A stretch of DNA of 64,000 nt from Halichondria panicea (taxonomy: Eukaryota; Porifera; Demospongiae; Suberitida; Halichondriidae). The notes beneath the pieces are model-generated. The model had not been told where the DNA came from and did no database searches. It saw nothing but the letters and a program-made list of their open reading frames with translations. The translations under genes were made by a program, and so were the position numbers. Of this stretch, positions 44,912 through 57,285 are shown piece after piece (within the stretch, counting starts at the first letter, position 1; each line of letters begins with the position of its first letter). Location of the stretch: assembly GCF_963675165.1 (NCBI RefSeq), contig NC_087389.1, positions 840,001 to 904,000 of the forward strand, written 5' to 3'.

Positions 44912-47240
44912 TTATTTGAGCTTAGACATGAAAGAGTTCATGTTGAGTGAGATGGCAATCTTCTTGCGGTTCTCAACTGGTGCAGGAGCAAAACAGAACC
45001 TGCACACGAGGGAAGGTGGTCGCATGTAAACCAGGGGGGGGGGCATGTTGACACAGGGGAGCATGTATTAGCTGGGGGTGGTACTCACTTTTTGAACTCC
45101 TCCAATTCATCGTCATAGTCATCATTATCAGATCCACTCTACATAACAAGAACAAGAGTCAGTCACGCACCAATAGACCCACCTGCCCCAAGTACCCATC
45201 ACTCTAAAAGAGGCCCAACTACCTTATAAACACAAACAATGTAAACATAACACCCCCCACACACACACACACACACTAGGGGTACCACCTACCAGGTCAC
45301 TGTCAGTAGAGGAGAGACTCAACTTCATGTCCTCACACTTGCCATTCTCCACCAACCCCTCAGCAGCAGTGTCCTCTCCATCAGTCTGGGCTAGTGTTTC
45401 AGACTCCTGGTCAGTGGTGAGGTTCTGCTCTTGAGACTGTGGGCCTCCATTACCTTGAGGGGGCTCCTCTGTCTTGCTGGTAGCCAGCTGAGCAATGGGA
45501 GAAAGAGAGATGTAAATATATCAGCTTTTGTAACTTATAAGCAATCCTTGATACTCAGACAGGCACAGTACTATACCGTATAGCGCGAAATTTTTGAGGG
45601 GTTTAATTTTCTCGGATTTCGTGGATTAGCAATCCTACAAGTCCACGAAAATTGTTCTTTAATTAGCTATAATGTGCAAAGATTTAGAGGTGTGGCTTCC
45701 GGTAAGCAGTCATTCCGCGAACACTGTGCAATGAAATGCTTTTAGAGGCCATTCCACGAAATATAAGTGCCTTAAAAATTTCGTGCTATACGGTATAATA
45801 TTTATCGTGCAAAGGCCATACAATAAACAGTATCAATGCTTATTTCATACAATGAACAGTAATAGTTAAGATTTTACAAACCTTCTTAAGTTTCCTCCTC
45901 TGTCTCTTGGCAGCACGTGAGCTCGTGTGAGGCTCATTGTCTTCATCTCCCTCAATGAATGCTAGTAGCTCCTCCACCGAGGTCTCATTACCCACACTAT
46001 CACAGCCACCTTTGCGTCCTGTGTGTGTATGTGTGGAGGGTCAATACGCTGAATAGCTCTATCACTCACCCTTGGAGGAACCGGGATCTCTTTTCTTGCG
46101 CTTGTCCTCCAGTTTGGCTCTCATCTTGTCCCTCTGTTTGGTGAAGTTGTGGCTGGTAGGGGCAGTGGGTGGCTGCAAGGGAGGTATTATGTGCGTACAT
46201 GCAAGTTAGCTGTCAAAATGGACAATCCTCACACAATTACCAGTTATGGGCAGTTTACCAAAACAGGCTAATTTTGAAAGAAACACTAAGGCAATAGCAC
46301 ATGCATTCTCTTTCTTAAAAATGGGAGATTTAGGCCAGAAAGCAATCGTTTGATCTAAACACAACATCTTCACAACTTCTTCAACAATCTTCAACAAACA
46401 CACAACAAACACATCATCTCAAGATCTAAACACAACAAAGAACTACAAGATGAACCTACCAAACAGACTAATATTGTGTGGATATAATGACTTACCCCGT
46501 TGTGTCCAAACAGCTCGCAGTAGCAACAGGGGCAATATCGCCGTGACGACTCGGAGTTCCCAGCAGCATCAGTACCCCCCGTACCGTGTGAGGGGGCAGA
46601 GGCCTGACAGGCCGTGGTCGTCGCGGTAACAGGAGACCTGAATAAAGAATTATAAGGAATAATATATAATAGTTATTAATAAAAATTTAAGAATTTGGTG
46701 GATTGTGAGTATAACATGATCTTGCTTACCCAGTGTGGTTGTGTGTCGCTGAGCAAGTGAGTGGGTGGGGGGAGGGGCCAGTGGGTGTGGTCGAGTTAGG
46801 AGGCTGATGCTCATGTCTGCAATCACATGACTTGATGCTGTCCCCGTATCCCGAGTCTCCCTCGGCACCGTCACCATGGCAACAGTTGTAGTGTGCATGG
46901 TGATGATGATGATGGTGATGATGGTGATGTGACGATCCATTCTGTATTTGCTGAACCTCACTCTCGATCTGTGCACTCCCACTAGTTGACATCCAGTTCT
47001 GCCACAGTCCTTCCTTAGTCATGGGGTGTGGGGCTATATACAGTGAGGGGAGGGTTAATCATTGGGGTGTGGGGCTATATACAGTGAGGGGAGGGTTAAT
47101 CATTGGGATGTGAGCTATATACAGTGGGGGGAGGGTTAATTCTCGGGTGTAGGGAGAAAAGTTCGAGTAAGCAAATTCACTGTACACACAGAGATAATAC
47201 AACAATACAAGCTACATGTACTAGCGCGCGCGCGCGCACG

Positions 47241-47338
<98 letters not shown>

Positions 47339-50300
47339 ACACACAGCGTACGTCTTTTCTTGGGCCCTTTGTCAGACTTGGTTTTGTCATCCTCATCAGT
47401 ATCCAATAGTTTGATGGAGTCGAGATGTGCAGTGAGTGAGCTCAGACTAGTAGCATTCGGGTCAGTGGGGTTGAGGGGGCGGGTGTAGACCTGTATAGAG
47501 ATAATTATAATTATGTATAACAATGCCACTGTGTACACAAGCTAGCCGTGTGCGTGGGCGTGTGGGTGTGTGGATGTACTGCTTACTGGCCGGATGGTAG
47601 CGGCCATAGCTCCAACACAAGCTGAACACTGACAAGGTTGACTAGAGTTTGCCAAGTACACAGGTTTGAACTCTGGAACAGGTTTCTCTACAGTCTGCAC
47701 TGGAGGTAATGAGGACTCTTGCTGCACTGGGGGTAACAAGGACTCTTGCTGCACTGGGGGTAACGAGGACTCCTGCTGTTCCCTCACTTCATATCGTAGG
47801 GCCGAGTCTGTGGAGACAACAATACATGTAGTTAAATCAACTAGCAGCATACACACACACAATGAAAGCTTTACGATGTGTTACAATAAGAGTTTATGGA
47901 GTAGGCATTGTTCCACACTCAAGAATTTGTTGATGCGAATCAAGCAGCCTTCAAACATACCATCAGTTTCCAGTGTCTTCTCCTCCTCCTTTGCTACCTC
48001 CTCCTTGGCGTTCCTCTCCTCCTTTGCTACCTCCTCCTGGGCGTTCCTCTCTCGCTGCTTGCTGCTCACCAGTGACTCGAGCTGCTTACGCTTCTCCAGC
48101 AGTAAGTCCATGAACTCTTTGTGTGAGTCAGTATGGACAAACATGAGGTCCTCCACACTCTTGTCCCCACTGCTCAGTGTGTTCATAGCAGGACCTCCAT
48201 TGACCTCACTCTGTAGGCCAAGCTCATCACCTGGCAGAGACAGATAGAGGCAATAATACAGTCACACAGTGTGAATAAAATTAATGGATAACAAATATCA
48301 ATTCTATGCTTCTATGTACATGTATATTTCAATTTGCACACACACACGTACCGACAAAGTTGACGTCAGCCACCACCCTCATACACACACACCCACACAC
48401 ACACACACGTACCGACACAGTTGACGTCAGCCACCACCCTCACACACACACACACACACACACGTACCAACACAGTTGACGTCAGCCACCACCCTCACAC
48501 TGTTGAGCTCCAGTTGTGTTAACTTCATTTGCACCTGATCACAAGCATTGAATATAACACGCCCTCCATCCGCTAGAAAGTTCCTAGATAAAGGGACAGA
48601 GTATATTAATAGGTGACTGTGAGCATGTAGTACTCACTTGTCCAGGTCTTGTACAGTGAGCCTCTTCATGAAGCGTATCTTCATGGTCATGCCTTGCAGG
48701 AAGTCGTGCTGTCGGCTTCGTCCATTATTACACTCCTGACGATGCACAATCAGCTCCTACACACACACAGGTAACACAATAAGCACACACACAGGTAACA
48801 CAATAAGCACACACACACACACACTAAGGGAGTATAATCATTACCCATGTTCTGTGGAGGTCCACTTCCTCCTCTGCTGAGAGGACTGGCTCACTTGACT
48901 CTTCCCCTCCATTTCTAGCCGCCCTCTCTTGACTACGCGATGCCTCCATTTCATCATCAATGAAGTAGATCTTATCACTGGCCTCCAGCGTCTCCGTGCC
49001 AACCAGAGTGTCGTTGATATCACTCAGGGAAAACCCCTCATTGTCAAACAAGTCTGATGGATAACGTAAGGATAAGCTCATACACATGGGGCATATGCCA
49101 TTTTTTTCAATGATTTTCTGAAAGCTTAGAAAGAAACCTTTCAAATGATGTGTTTAAATCCAAACTTTCGTTGGGGCCATAATTTGTCATTTTTCGGCCT
49201 TGGACCATGGGCTATTATTCATGGTGTGATCAAATTGGCAAATACTTTTATCGTTCAAAAATACACTTTGATGACACCATTTAAAAGGTTTTTTTCTAAG
49301 CTTTCGGAAAATCATAAAATCGTTGAAGTTAGATCTACGGAATTCAAGTTATGGCAGCTGAAAGAGTCCCCAGATTACACCAAAGACCGACTATTCTGAG
49401 ATTAAATGGAGGAGTTGTAGTTGAACATCTTTCAACAGCTGTAACTTCAGTATTGTTGATCCAATAGATTTTCTGAACACTTAGAAAGATACCCTTCAAT
49501 TTAGATGGGGCCGAAATTTGTCATTTTTCGGCCTAGCTTGGACCGAAATTGAACACTGATGATGCCATAATTTGAAAGGTACATGTATCTTTCTAAACTT
49601 TGAAATTGAACTTATAATAGCTAGGTGATTCACAGCAAACCTAGCGATAATTAAATGATATTCATATCTAGTAGTCTTCTTTATTGTGTGTGTGTTTGGC
49701 ATACCTTCAATCTTGAGGTTGATTCCGAGGGCCCTGAGAGTGTTGAGCTTCATGGTGACCTCCACCACCTCCTCCACACTCAGACCCAGTCTGCGGTATC
49801 TCAACAAGTCACCTCGTGTACACACTGGCTTAGAGGAGGTGAGGTCCAACTCTGTCATGTCCAAGTGAAGGGTGATCGTGTGAGTGGCTGCAGGGAGATG
49901 ATCATTATACGCTATACAGTAGTGATATGGCACACACCAACTCTTAGCTATAGGAAGTAGAATAGTTTGCAGACGTACCAATATCACCATTGAGCCTAAA
50001 CTCAGGTTCCCCGACAGGCTTGATACACTTAAAGAGTAGGCGAGACCACTCGAGCGCTTGCTTGCTCTTCACTGACCCACCCTCCGCCACAGAGGTGAGC
50101 ACAGAGTGGATGGAGGCAGGCATAGTGGGTGTGTCTGTAGTGAGTGTGGTCTTAAGAGCCTCCACTTCATTGGACCTGGAGGAGAGATAACACACAGTCG
50201 CATGAGCCTTGAGTAAGACAGGCCTTTTATAAGGCATCCTGTAGATTCATGTAATGCAACTTTTAGCTTTGAAATTGGACATTCCTGGTACAAGCTATAT

Positions 50301-51191
50301 CATATATAACCTCTTAAAGTTACATGTAGCTCTGAAAACAGGATTCTGAAATAGTCTCCTCCCCACACTGACCCCACACTAGTCCCCTCCTCACACTGAC
50401 CCTGGTTGTGCGTTCTCCTTGTCCCCACCATCAGCTGCAACAGCACACTGTGTCTGTCTTTTGAGTTGCTTGAAGGACTCTCCGTCAGCAATGATCTTCT
50501 CAAAATGAGCCTTTTTCCTTTCTAGTTTCTTGCGTTGCTGGTCCTGATAACAACTGATCTGGTCTTTGGCTGCCCTCCAGATGAGGCACACCTCCTGCAT
50601 CTCTCGATCAAGAGCCACATACCTACAGCCATTGCAGTGGTTACTCTAGTGCTAGAAATATATGCAAGCATAAAATAATGCGTTTTGGCCAATTTTAAGG
50701 CTCCAATAATGTTAGGTGATATTAATTTATACGTTTACCTCATATTGATTAAAGGTCGCAATTTTGACGGGGATTCATTGTAAAGGCTTCGAATTAATGG
50801 TGCGATACAAAAAGTATGCGATATGATAGCCGCTCACGTAAATAGTATATCACGTACATATATAATTATTTCTAGCACTATGGTGTGTAAGCAAGCAAGC
50901 ACAGCCAACAATAATTATATACATGTAGCAGTATAAATGGACACAGTTACACAACAAAGAGAGGTGGGGGGGGGGGAAGAGAGATAATGGAGGGGGGATA
51001 GTACCTCTGGCTGAGCTCGTCTGCAGTGCTCCTATGGCAGGTATCTGATGCAAGGCTGGCCAGTCTCAGCTGGGCTATGATGAGAGGAAGGTTGGAGCTC
51101 ATGAAGCTCTCAGCAAAGATGAGCTCTCTGAAGATGTTCTTGTTCATGAGCTCAATGGTCATGCCCAGTTTCTGCACATACTCACAAGCCT

Positions 51192-51235
<44 letters not shown>

Positions 51236-52893
51236 CGTGCGTGTGTGGGAGTAATAATTAGATAAGTGGGTGAAAATTTGGGTTCCAAATATTAGTGACA
51301 GGAAATGTACTTGCCAACCTCCTGCTCGAGTACATATCTCACCAGTGGCTCCAGCAGGTAGAGCAGGGCAGGCAGGGCATTACACAGAGCACCATACTCA
51401 TCCAACAACATTTGTATGAACTCTATAGCCAGCTGAGGCGAGTTGAAACCACAAGACAGTTGCTCCAGGAGACGCACTTTGACCTCCAATAGATACTCCC
51501 TGTGCACACACAAAGGCCCCATTCATCAACCCACACTACAATAGTGCCATTACAGCCACAATGGCCACTCACCTTGCTAGGGTCTCTAGTCTCTGGAAGA
51601 ACTGGTGAGGGTCTCGAGAGCAAAGCTTGTTGACAATCAGCCTCATCTTGTCTGAGCCAATGGAGGCTCTGTTACTCTGACCTGTGTAGGCAGTTAGAGA
51701 CTAACACAAGGCTGGTACACAAGGCTGGCTATTCGTCTCTTTATCAGGATATAGGAAATGGATATCATATAGGTCATAGTTGAGCAATTACACTGAGTCA
51801 CAACAAGCAAGCTTACACACACCGCCCACTCACTTGAGAGCATCATATTATCTCGATAGATACAGCGCACAATCTGTCGTATCTCCATCCACTGTGTCTG
51901 TGTGATGTGTGCTTCCTTCTCCACCTCGGGGGTCACAGAGTTCTCCCTAGAGGGGGGGGGGCAATATGACAACAGCTCCAGTCATGACAGCTAGGGCTCT
52001 GAATGCCAGGATACACATAGTTACCTCTTAGCAACACAGGCAGCACAGTTGCAACCACCAGCAGCGGCGGCAGCAGCTGAGTTGGTGATAGCTAACTGAG
52101 TGGAGGTGCTCTCCTCTGTCGGGTCACATGACGGACACATCCAGTTAGCCTGTGTGTGAGTGGGCGGTATATGTACCAGTGTGTGTGTGTGGGGGGCGGC
52201 TTACATGTTTCGGAATGACGGCTGCTACTCCATGTCTGAAGATGCCCTTACAACGATAGCACTTGGACGTACTTACAAAATGGTCTCTTTTGTCCGTTGA
52301 CTGCTGTGCCTGAGGGGAGAGACTTACATGAAGCAGCTGCCAGGGTCTCACTCAAAACAATGGCTCTTATGAATCACAATCCATTGACAAAGAACGACAC
52401 CTTTACTACCAGGCTGGGGTATTCATTACTATGTAGTGGTGCAGGCAGGCTGTGTTTATCAACTAATGAGGTAATCTATTACCACCCCTTTGTAGGCCAC
52501 AGATATATTGTTAGCGTAACCAGACAACTTGTGTGTTTACTAACCCTCGCTATACACTGCTCAAACACACACACCCCACCCCCCCACACACATACACCCC
52601 ACCCCCCCACACACACACACGTACACGTACACACCCCCACACACACTCACTTACTTACTCACACACACACACTAGAGATGCTTCAATACAGTACGTGTAG
52701 ACACTCAAATGCTACACACCTACAGGCTACACTGTGTAGACACTTATGGTGGCTCATCTTATGCAATACTCACCTTGTGAGCGGGTTGACCATTGTTGAT
52801 CTCCAAAGCCTCGCCCTGCTGTTGTGTTTTGGTCTTCTTCTTGCGTTTTTTACTCTTTTTCTTGGCTGCTGAGGCATTAGACGGGTCGCTCAT
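44912..52893 (-). CDS. FAM193A: FAM193-family protein (FAM193A/B), 23 exons
   Basis: Large, mostly disordered and Cys-rich family; molecular role poorly defined. Exons (5' to 3'): 52774-52893, 52205-52309, 52025-52149, 51834-51946, 51573-51681, 51319-51499, 51005-51192, 50401-50622, 49979-50175, 49705-49887, 48845-49053, 48638-48756, 48468-48583, 47961-48230, 47587-47807, 47352-47490, 46730-47033, 46496-46637, 46070-46172, 45882-46018, 45293-45487, 45089-45138, 44912-44999 (about 1211 aa, all phases agree). Seen: basic start (KKKSKKRKKKTK); CYRCKGIF and WMCPSCD (zinc-ligand-like); CNCAAC; a helical middle (IEFIQMLLDEYGALCNALPA); a run of 11 His beside HYNCCHGD; CPCCYCELFGHNG then PPTAPTSHNF, the family signature; and C-terminal VEELLAFIEG with AAKRQRRKLKK. 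Two tandem repeats here have copied splice sites. Confidence 0.85.
45576..45793. mobile_element. MITE, 218 bp, CCGTATAGCGGG family, copy 2 (FAM193 intron)
   Basis: Ends CCGTATAGCGCGAAATTTTT and its near-inverse (CCGTATAGCACGAAATTTTT on the other strand), with TA on each side. One mismatch in the first 20 bp of the inverted repeats. No coding capacity. Confidence 0.85.
47017..47150. repeat. 40-bp tandem repeat copying the acceptor of FAM193 exon 17
   Basis: On the minus strand each unit has CCTCACTGTATATAG|CCCCACACCCC or a close variant, so three acceptor-like junctions lie in a row at 47033 (the one used in the model), about 47074 and about 47114. The repeats extend upstream of the exon. Confidence 0.8.
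47225..47338. repeat. (CA)n/(CG)n microsatellite in FAM193 intron 16
   Basis: CGCGCG changing into a long CA run close to the exon 16 donor. Confidence 0.95.
47700..47785 (-). repeat. Coding repeat in FAM193 exon 15
   Basis: Three 27-bp units encode QQES(S/L)LPPV in succession; low-complexity linker ahead of a CQCSAC motif. Confidence 0.85.
48338..48500. repeat. Tandem repeat copying the donor of FAM193 exon 13
   Basis: On the minus strand, GGGTGGTGGCTGACGTCAAC + TGTGTTG|GTACGT (the exon 13 end and donor at 48468) recurs with donors at 48413 and 48352, separated by (GT)n. Spacings are 55 and 61 bp, not multiples of three. Confidence 0.85.
49085..49620. repeat. Dispersed palindromic repeat in FAM193 intron 10
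   Basis: GATTTTCTGAAAGCTTAGAA near 49113 and the inverse CTAAGCTTTCGGAAAATCAT near 49296, with 'GTCATTTTTCGGCCTTGGAC'-type sequence between, as in MSH4 intron 16. Confidence 0.8.
50225..50360 (-). repeat. Dispersed repeat, GAAATCGGACGTTCC family, in FAM193 intron 8
   Basis: Plus-strand 'ctttgaaattggacattcct' followed by 'gtagctctgaaaacaggatt' parallels the copy at 7640-7720. Confidence 0.65.
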
Positions 52894-53160
52894 CGTGAAC
52901 CAGACTCTTCGTATTGTCTTACTGCTCACTAAAGGTTAGATCCAATTTACTACTCTAAGCTAGAAGCTGCCATTTTACTGACTTTGTGTACGCATGCTGT
53001 ACTCGGTAATTCACGGATACTAGATAATGATCGTCACATGTCCAAGGGGGCGTGTCTCTTTCTTTCTGCGCAGTACGTGCAATGCGCAGAACATTAATTT
53101 TCTGCAGAACCACTTTGTTGGAAGGTATAATAATTATATCAGATTTCAGTAGACTCTAAA
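52894..53160. promoter_or_regulatory. Divergent promoter region between FAM193 (-) and His-rich gene 1 (+)
   Basis: The two start codons are 267 bp apart and point away from each other. A shared promoter region is inferred from layout only. Confidence 0.45.
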
Positions 53161-53842
53161 ATGGCAGGACACTGGCACAGGGAGGAAAACAAAGCTCTCA
53201 GGGTAATTTTCTAGCTAAATCTGCATCTATAAGTATAATAAGCATGACGAAAACAAAGAAACTTTGCACAAACCCAAAGCCAGTTGCAGAAATTGTTGTG
53301 AAATAATTTTGATATCATTTTAGAAAGAAGCGAAGTTTGAACGTCAGGAGGAGAGGCTCCACCACCAAGCTGTCAATGCTGCTCTCCATGGAAACATCGG
53401 AAAAGCAGTTGCTCTTGAAGTGAGAATGTCTAACTATAACTATACATTTAATATTATAGAGCTATAATAATATATACAGGTTCGTGCAGATCAGAAACAT
53501 CACCAAGCTGAGAATGCTGGACACCGTGCAGATGTAGCACATGACGTAGGTCACCATCACCACGGACATGGACATGTTCAACCTCACGGACATGGACATG
53601 TTCAACCCCACGGACACGGACATGTTCAACCCCACGGACACGGACATGTTCAACCCCACGGACACGGACATGTTCAACCCCACGGACATGGACATGTTCA
53701 ACCCCACGGACATGGACATGTTCAACCTCACGGACACGGACATGTTCAACCCCACGGACACGGACATGTTCAACCCCACGGACACGGACACGTTCAACCC
53801 CATGGACATGAACACGTTGTTCACCATCACCACCATCATTGA
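53161..53842 (+). CDS. Histidine-rich protein 1, predicted ATCUN metal-binding N-terminus
   Basis: No family recognised. Exons 53161-53202, 53324-53419, 53480-53842 (166 aa). Begins Met-Ala-Gly-His-Trp-His; with Ala at position 2 the Met should be removed, leaving Ala-Gly-His, the X-X-His form that binds Cu(II)/Ni(II) (ATCUN). A charged helical segment follows (KEAKFERQEERLHHQAVNAA + LHGNIGKAVALE). The last exon has ten tandem copies of HGHGHVQP and ends in six His before the stop. No signal peptide or membrane segment, so a cytosolic protein is likely. The next gene is a paralogue with identical first-two-exon lengths. Metal binding is inference from composition; the open frame and splicing are clear. 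Confidence 0.8.
53561..53803 (+). repeat. Coding 24-bp minisatellite, HGHGHVQP x10
   Basis: Ten 24-bp units encode HGHGHVQP with mostly silent C/T differences, which suggests the protein sequence is under selection or the array is young. Confidence 0.92.
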
Positions 53843-54090
53843 GCTGCCTGGATTGTACTTAGAACGAAACAAATGGACAGGATTTGTGACAATGTGTGTG
53901 TGTGTGTGTGTGTATATAATGCATTGCATTGTGTTTTGAATAATGATTGTAGTATTTGTATATAGGTGTACCATGTGATAGTCATCATGATATCTGGAAT
54001 GTTTAGGAGATGGGAGATAACCATATTCATAATAGAATAAGCACATGACCTTTTAATTTTCAAGAAGACAAGACAAACAGAGCTGAGACT

Positions 54091-54916
54091 ATGGCAGGTC
54101 ACTGGCATAGGGAAGAAAGGAAAGCTCTAAGGGTAAGTGCAAGCTGAACTATGGCATCCTTCTAATTCTTAATTGATTTTGGTTTATTGGTTTACAGCAA
54201 GAGGCCAGACTGGAGCACCAAGAGCAACGCCTACACAACAAGGCCGTCAATGCTGCACTGCATGGAAACATTGGGAAAGCAATCTCCCTGGAGGTGAGTA
54301 TATTTATTGTGAACACACCGTTATACTAACCTTTGGTTGCCACTGCAGGCTAAAGCCCAGGGCAAGCATCACCAAGCTGAACATGCTGCACACAGGGCAG
54401 ACTTAGTGCATGACGTCGCCCACCATCATCATGGCGGTCACCACCATCATGGCGTCCATCATGGTCACCATCATGGTCATGTCGGGGTGGGACACCATCA
54501 CCATGTCCACCACATACCACCCCCAGCTGAGGTGGTGATTGTGCATCAAGCCCCACCCCCTGTGGCTGCTGTCCCACCCCCTTCTTACTACCCAATGGGA
54601 TCGCAGGCCCCCCCTCCAACACAGCCGGCAGGTATGACTGTCTTGAATATTAGACTGCTAGTGTCATACCCACTATAACTCTCATGCAGCGTACCCACCT
54701 CAGCCGACCTCCTATGGATACCAGCCTCCACCACAGGGGGCCCCATACCAGCCCCCACCCCAAGCAGCCCCGTACCAGCCTCCACCACAGGGGCCCCCGT
54801 ACCAGCCCCCACCCCAAGGTGCCCCATACCAGCCTCCACCCCAAGCAGGCCAATACCCGTACCAACCCCCACCCACTCAGGGATATCCTCCATCCAGTTA
54901 TCCGGGATATCCCTAA
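54091..54916 (+). CDS. Histidine-rich protein 2, paralogue with Pro-rich tail
   Basis: Exons 54091-54132, 54198-54293, 54349-54631, 54690-54916 (215 aa). Starts MAGHWHREERKALR, differing from protein 1 at one of 14 residues, then QEARLEHQEQRLHNKAVNAA + LHGNIGKAISLE. Exons 1 and 2 match protein 1 in length and phase (42 and 96 nt). The third exon is His-rich (HHHHGGHHHHGVHHGHHHGH). Instead of the HGHGHVQP array it ends in a fourth exon of YQPPPQ(G/A)(A/P)P repeats and GYPPSSYPGYP, a Pro/Gln/Tyr-rich, probably disordered tail. Same predicted ATCUN start (A-G-H). Lies 248 bp after protein 1 on the same strand: a tandem duplication whose tails have diverged. Confidence 0.8.
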
Positions 54917-55395
54917 GGAACCATATTGGACTGACTGTCTTAGTTACTAAGAAAAGTTGTGCATTAATGAATACAGTAACATAATTATTATTGTGTGCAA
55001 TTGTAGATACTATAATTATGGTCATCATTAATTGTAGCTGCATGGCCATGGCTGTGCTACTAGTAGTTTAATGCTTCATGCTTTTTTTATGCATGCAACA
55101 ACAATTGTAGCACCAACAATTGTAGCACCAACAATTGTAATACCATAATCAATCAATTTTTGAGATCATAATTCATAAGTTGATGACCAAACGAATCGGC
55201 CTGAGGTCATGCATGCATGCGTGCAGGGACCTTCCTCCCTCTATAATTATAACAAAACAATATGATTATAACATGCCTCTGAGGCATAGGATTTTTAATT
55301 ATTAGACGATCATTATAAAACATTATCACGTGATTATTGAACAATTATGTCTCACATCAAAAACATGAAAATGCCAACAAAATTATTTCAAGTTT
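54917..55395. other. Convergent spacer between His-rich gene 2 and RPL27A
   Basis: 3' regions of both genes. Has a short triplet of CAACAATTGTA(G/A) repeats near 55097-55140. No coding sequence seen. Confidence 0.45.
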
Positions 55396-56197
<802 letters not shown>

Positions 56198-56337
56198 CTT
56201 GTCTTGTCTGCCACGAGGACTTGGGAAAAGAAGGGGCGGGGCTCACTGTATCGCACGTGTAGGGCGATACATTTGGTAAAGGTCGTCGAAGCACGTGGAT
56301 ATATCTAAGCAGTGTGGATGATCAGATCTGGGATGCG
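56198..56337. promoter_or_regulatory. Divergent promoter region between RPL27A (-) and POLR1F (+)
   Basis: Only 140 bp between start codons of a ribosomal protein gene and a Pol I subunit gene. Contains CACGTG-like E-box sequence (GAAGCACGTGGATA near 56289). Shared control of two ribosome-production genes is inferred. Confidence 0.5.
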
Positions 56338-57111
56338 ATGACACTAGCTGTTCTGCAAGACCTCCCTTGTCTGGAACCTGTTGCTCCCCTGGACATCAGT
56401 AGCTCCAGTTTCCGCTGTGTGAGTGTCCTGGAGCACGTCTCTCTCCTTCCTTGCTATGTGGGTCGTCTGTCAGATGGAGTTCTAGAGTATCTGAACGAGA
56501 AAGTGTTTCATTTCTCTGATCAACTTGGTGGGATTATATTATCGTATTCAAAGCCTCAAGTTCTTCAGCAACATGGCATTATACTAGACGAGCATCCGCA
56601 TATTCATTTCAATCTCAAGTATTCTGTACATCTCTTCAAGCCTGAGCTGGGGAGTATAATGTGTGGCAGGATCAACAATGTGGGACAAGATCACCTGGGC
56701 TGTTTGGTGCATAACTGTTTCAATGCTGCCGTTCTGGGCCCAAGTTCCACTGAGCAGATGAGTGCCTGGTACTCCCAACCCTTCCATATAGGCGCTCCTG
56801 TCTGGTTCACTGTCACTAACTTGGAGAATGTTGGAGGCATTGTATCCATCAGTGGCGAATACTATGATCTTCATGCCATCACTGCTGACAAGGCTAAATC
56901 ATCACACCCAAAGACCGCCAAGAGAAAACAAGATGATTCAGATCTCGAGATGGCAAGTTCTAGTGATCAAGGCAGTAGGAAGAGACGCCGCCATCACACA
57001 CAGACAGTTGATAGTGGGCCCAAAGCCAAGAGAACTAAACTGATCTGTGAGGATGTTGGGACAGTCAAACACAAAAAGAAATCAAAACAAAAGTTATCAC
57101 ATGCTCATTGA
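56338..57111 (+). CDS. POLR1F: RNA polymerase I subunit RPA43 (POLR1F/TWISTNB)
   Basis: RPA43 forms the Pol I stalk with RPA14 and contacts RRN3/TIF-IA. Apparently a single coding exon of 257 aa. The tip/OB domain includes VGRLSDGVLEYLNEKVFHFS, FNLKYSVHLFKPELGSIMCG and RINNVGQDHLGCLVHNCFNA, the family's best-conserved block. The C-terminal third is a Lys-rich disordered tail (SRKRRRHHTQ, KHKKKSKQKL), as in other animals. The start is the first in-frame Met (MTLAVLQDLPCLEP); the frame is open a little upstream, so an upstream spliced start cannot be excluded. Confidence 0.93.
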   Translation: MTLAVLQDLPCLEPVAPLDISSSSFRCVSVLEHVSLLPCYVGRLSDGVLEYLNEKVFHFSDQLGGIILSYSKPQVLQQHGIILDEHPHIHFNLKYSVHLFKPELGSIMCGRINNVGQDHLGCLVHNCFNAAVLGPSSTEQMSAWYSQPFHIGAPVWFTVTNLENVGGIVSISGEYYDLHAITADKAKSSHPKTAKRKQDDSDLEMASSSDQGSRKRRRHHTQTVDSGPKAKRTKLICEDVGTVKHKKKSKQKLSHAH

Positions 57112-57285
57112 TTAATATAATATTGCCATGTATTTATATTGACCATGTATTATTGACCGCATGTTGAACTTCCTGATGCAATTTCCTGTTATTGTCATCA
57201 CGTGTCAAGTAACTGTAACACTATTACAGCTATATTAAAGAAACATACAGTTTTGTAGCTATTATCGGCTCTCAGTGTTCTTAAG

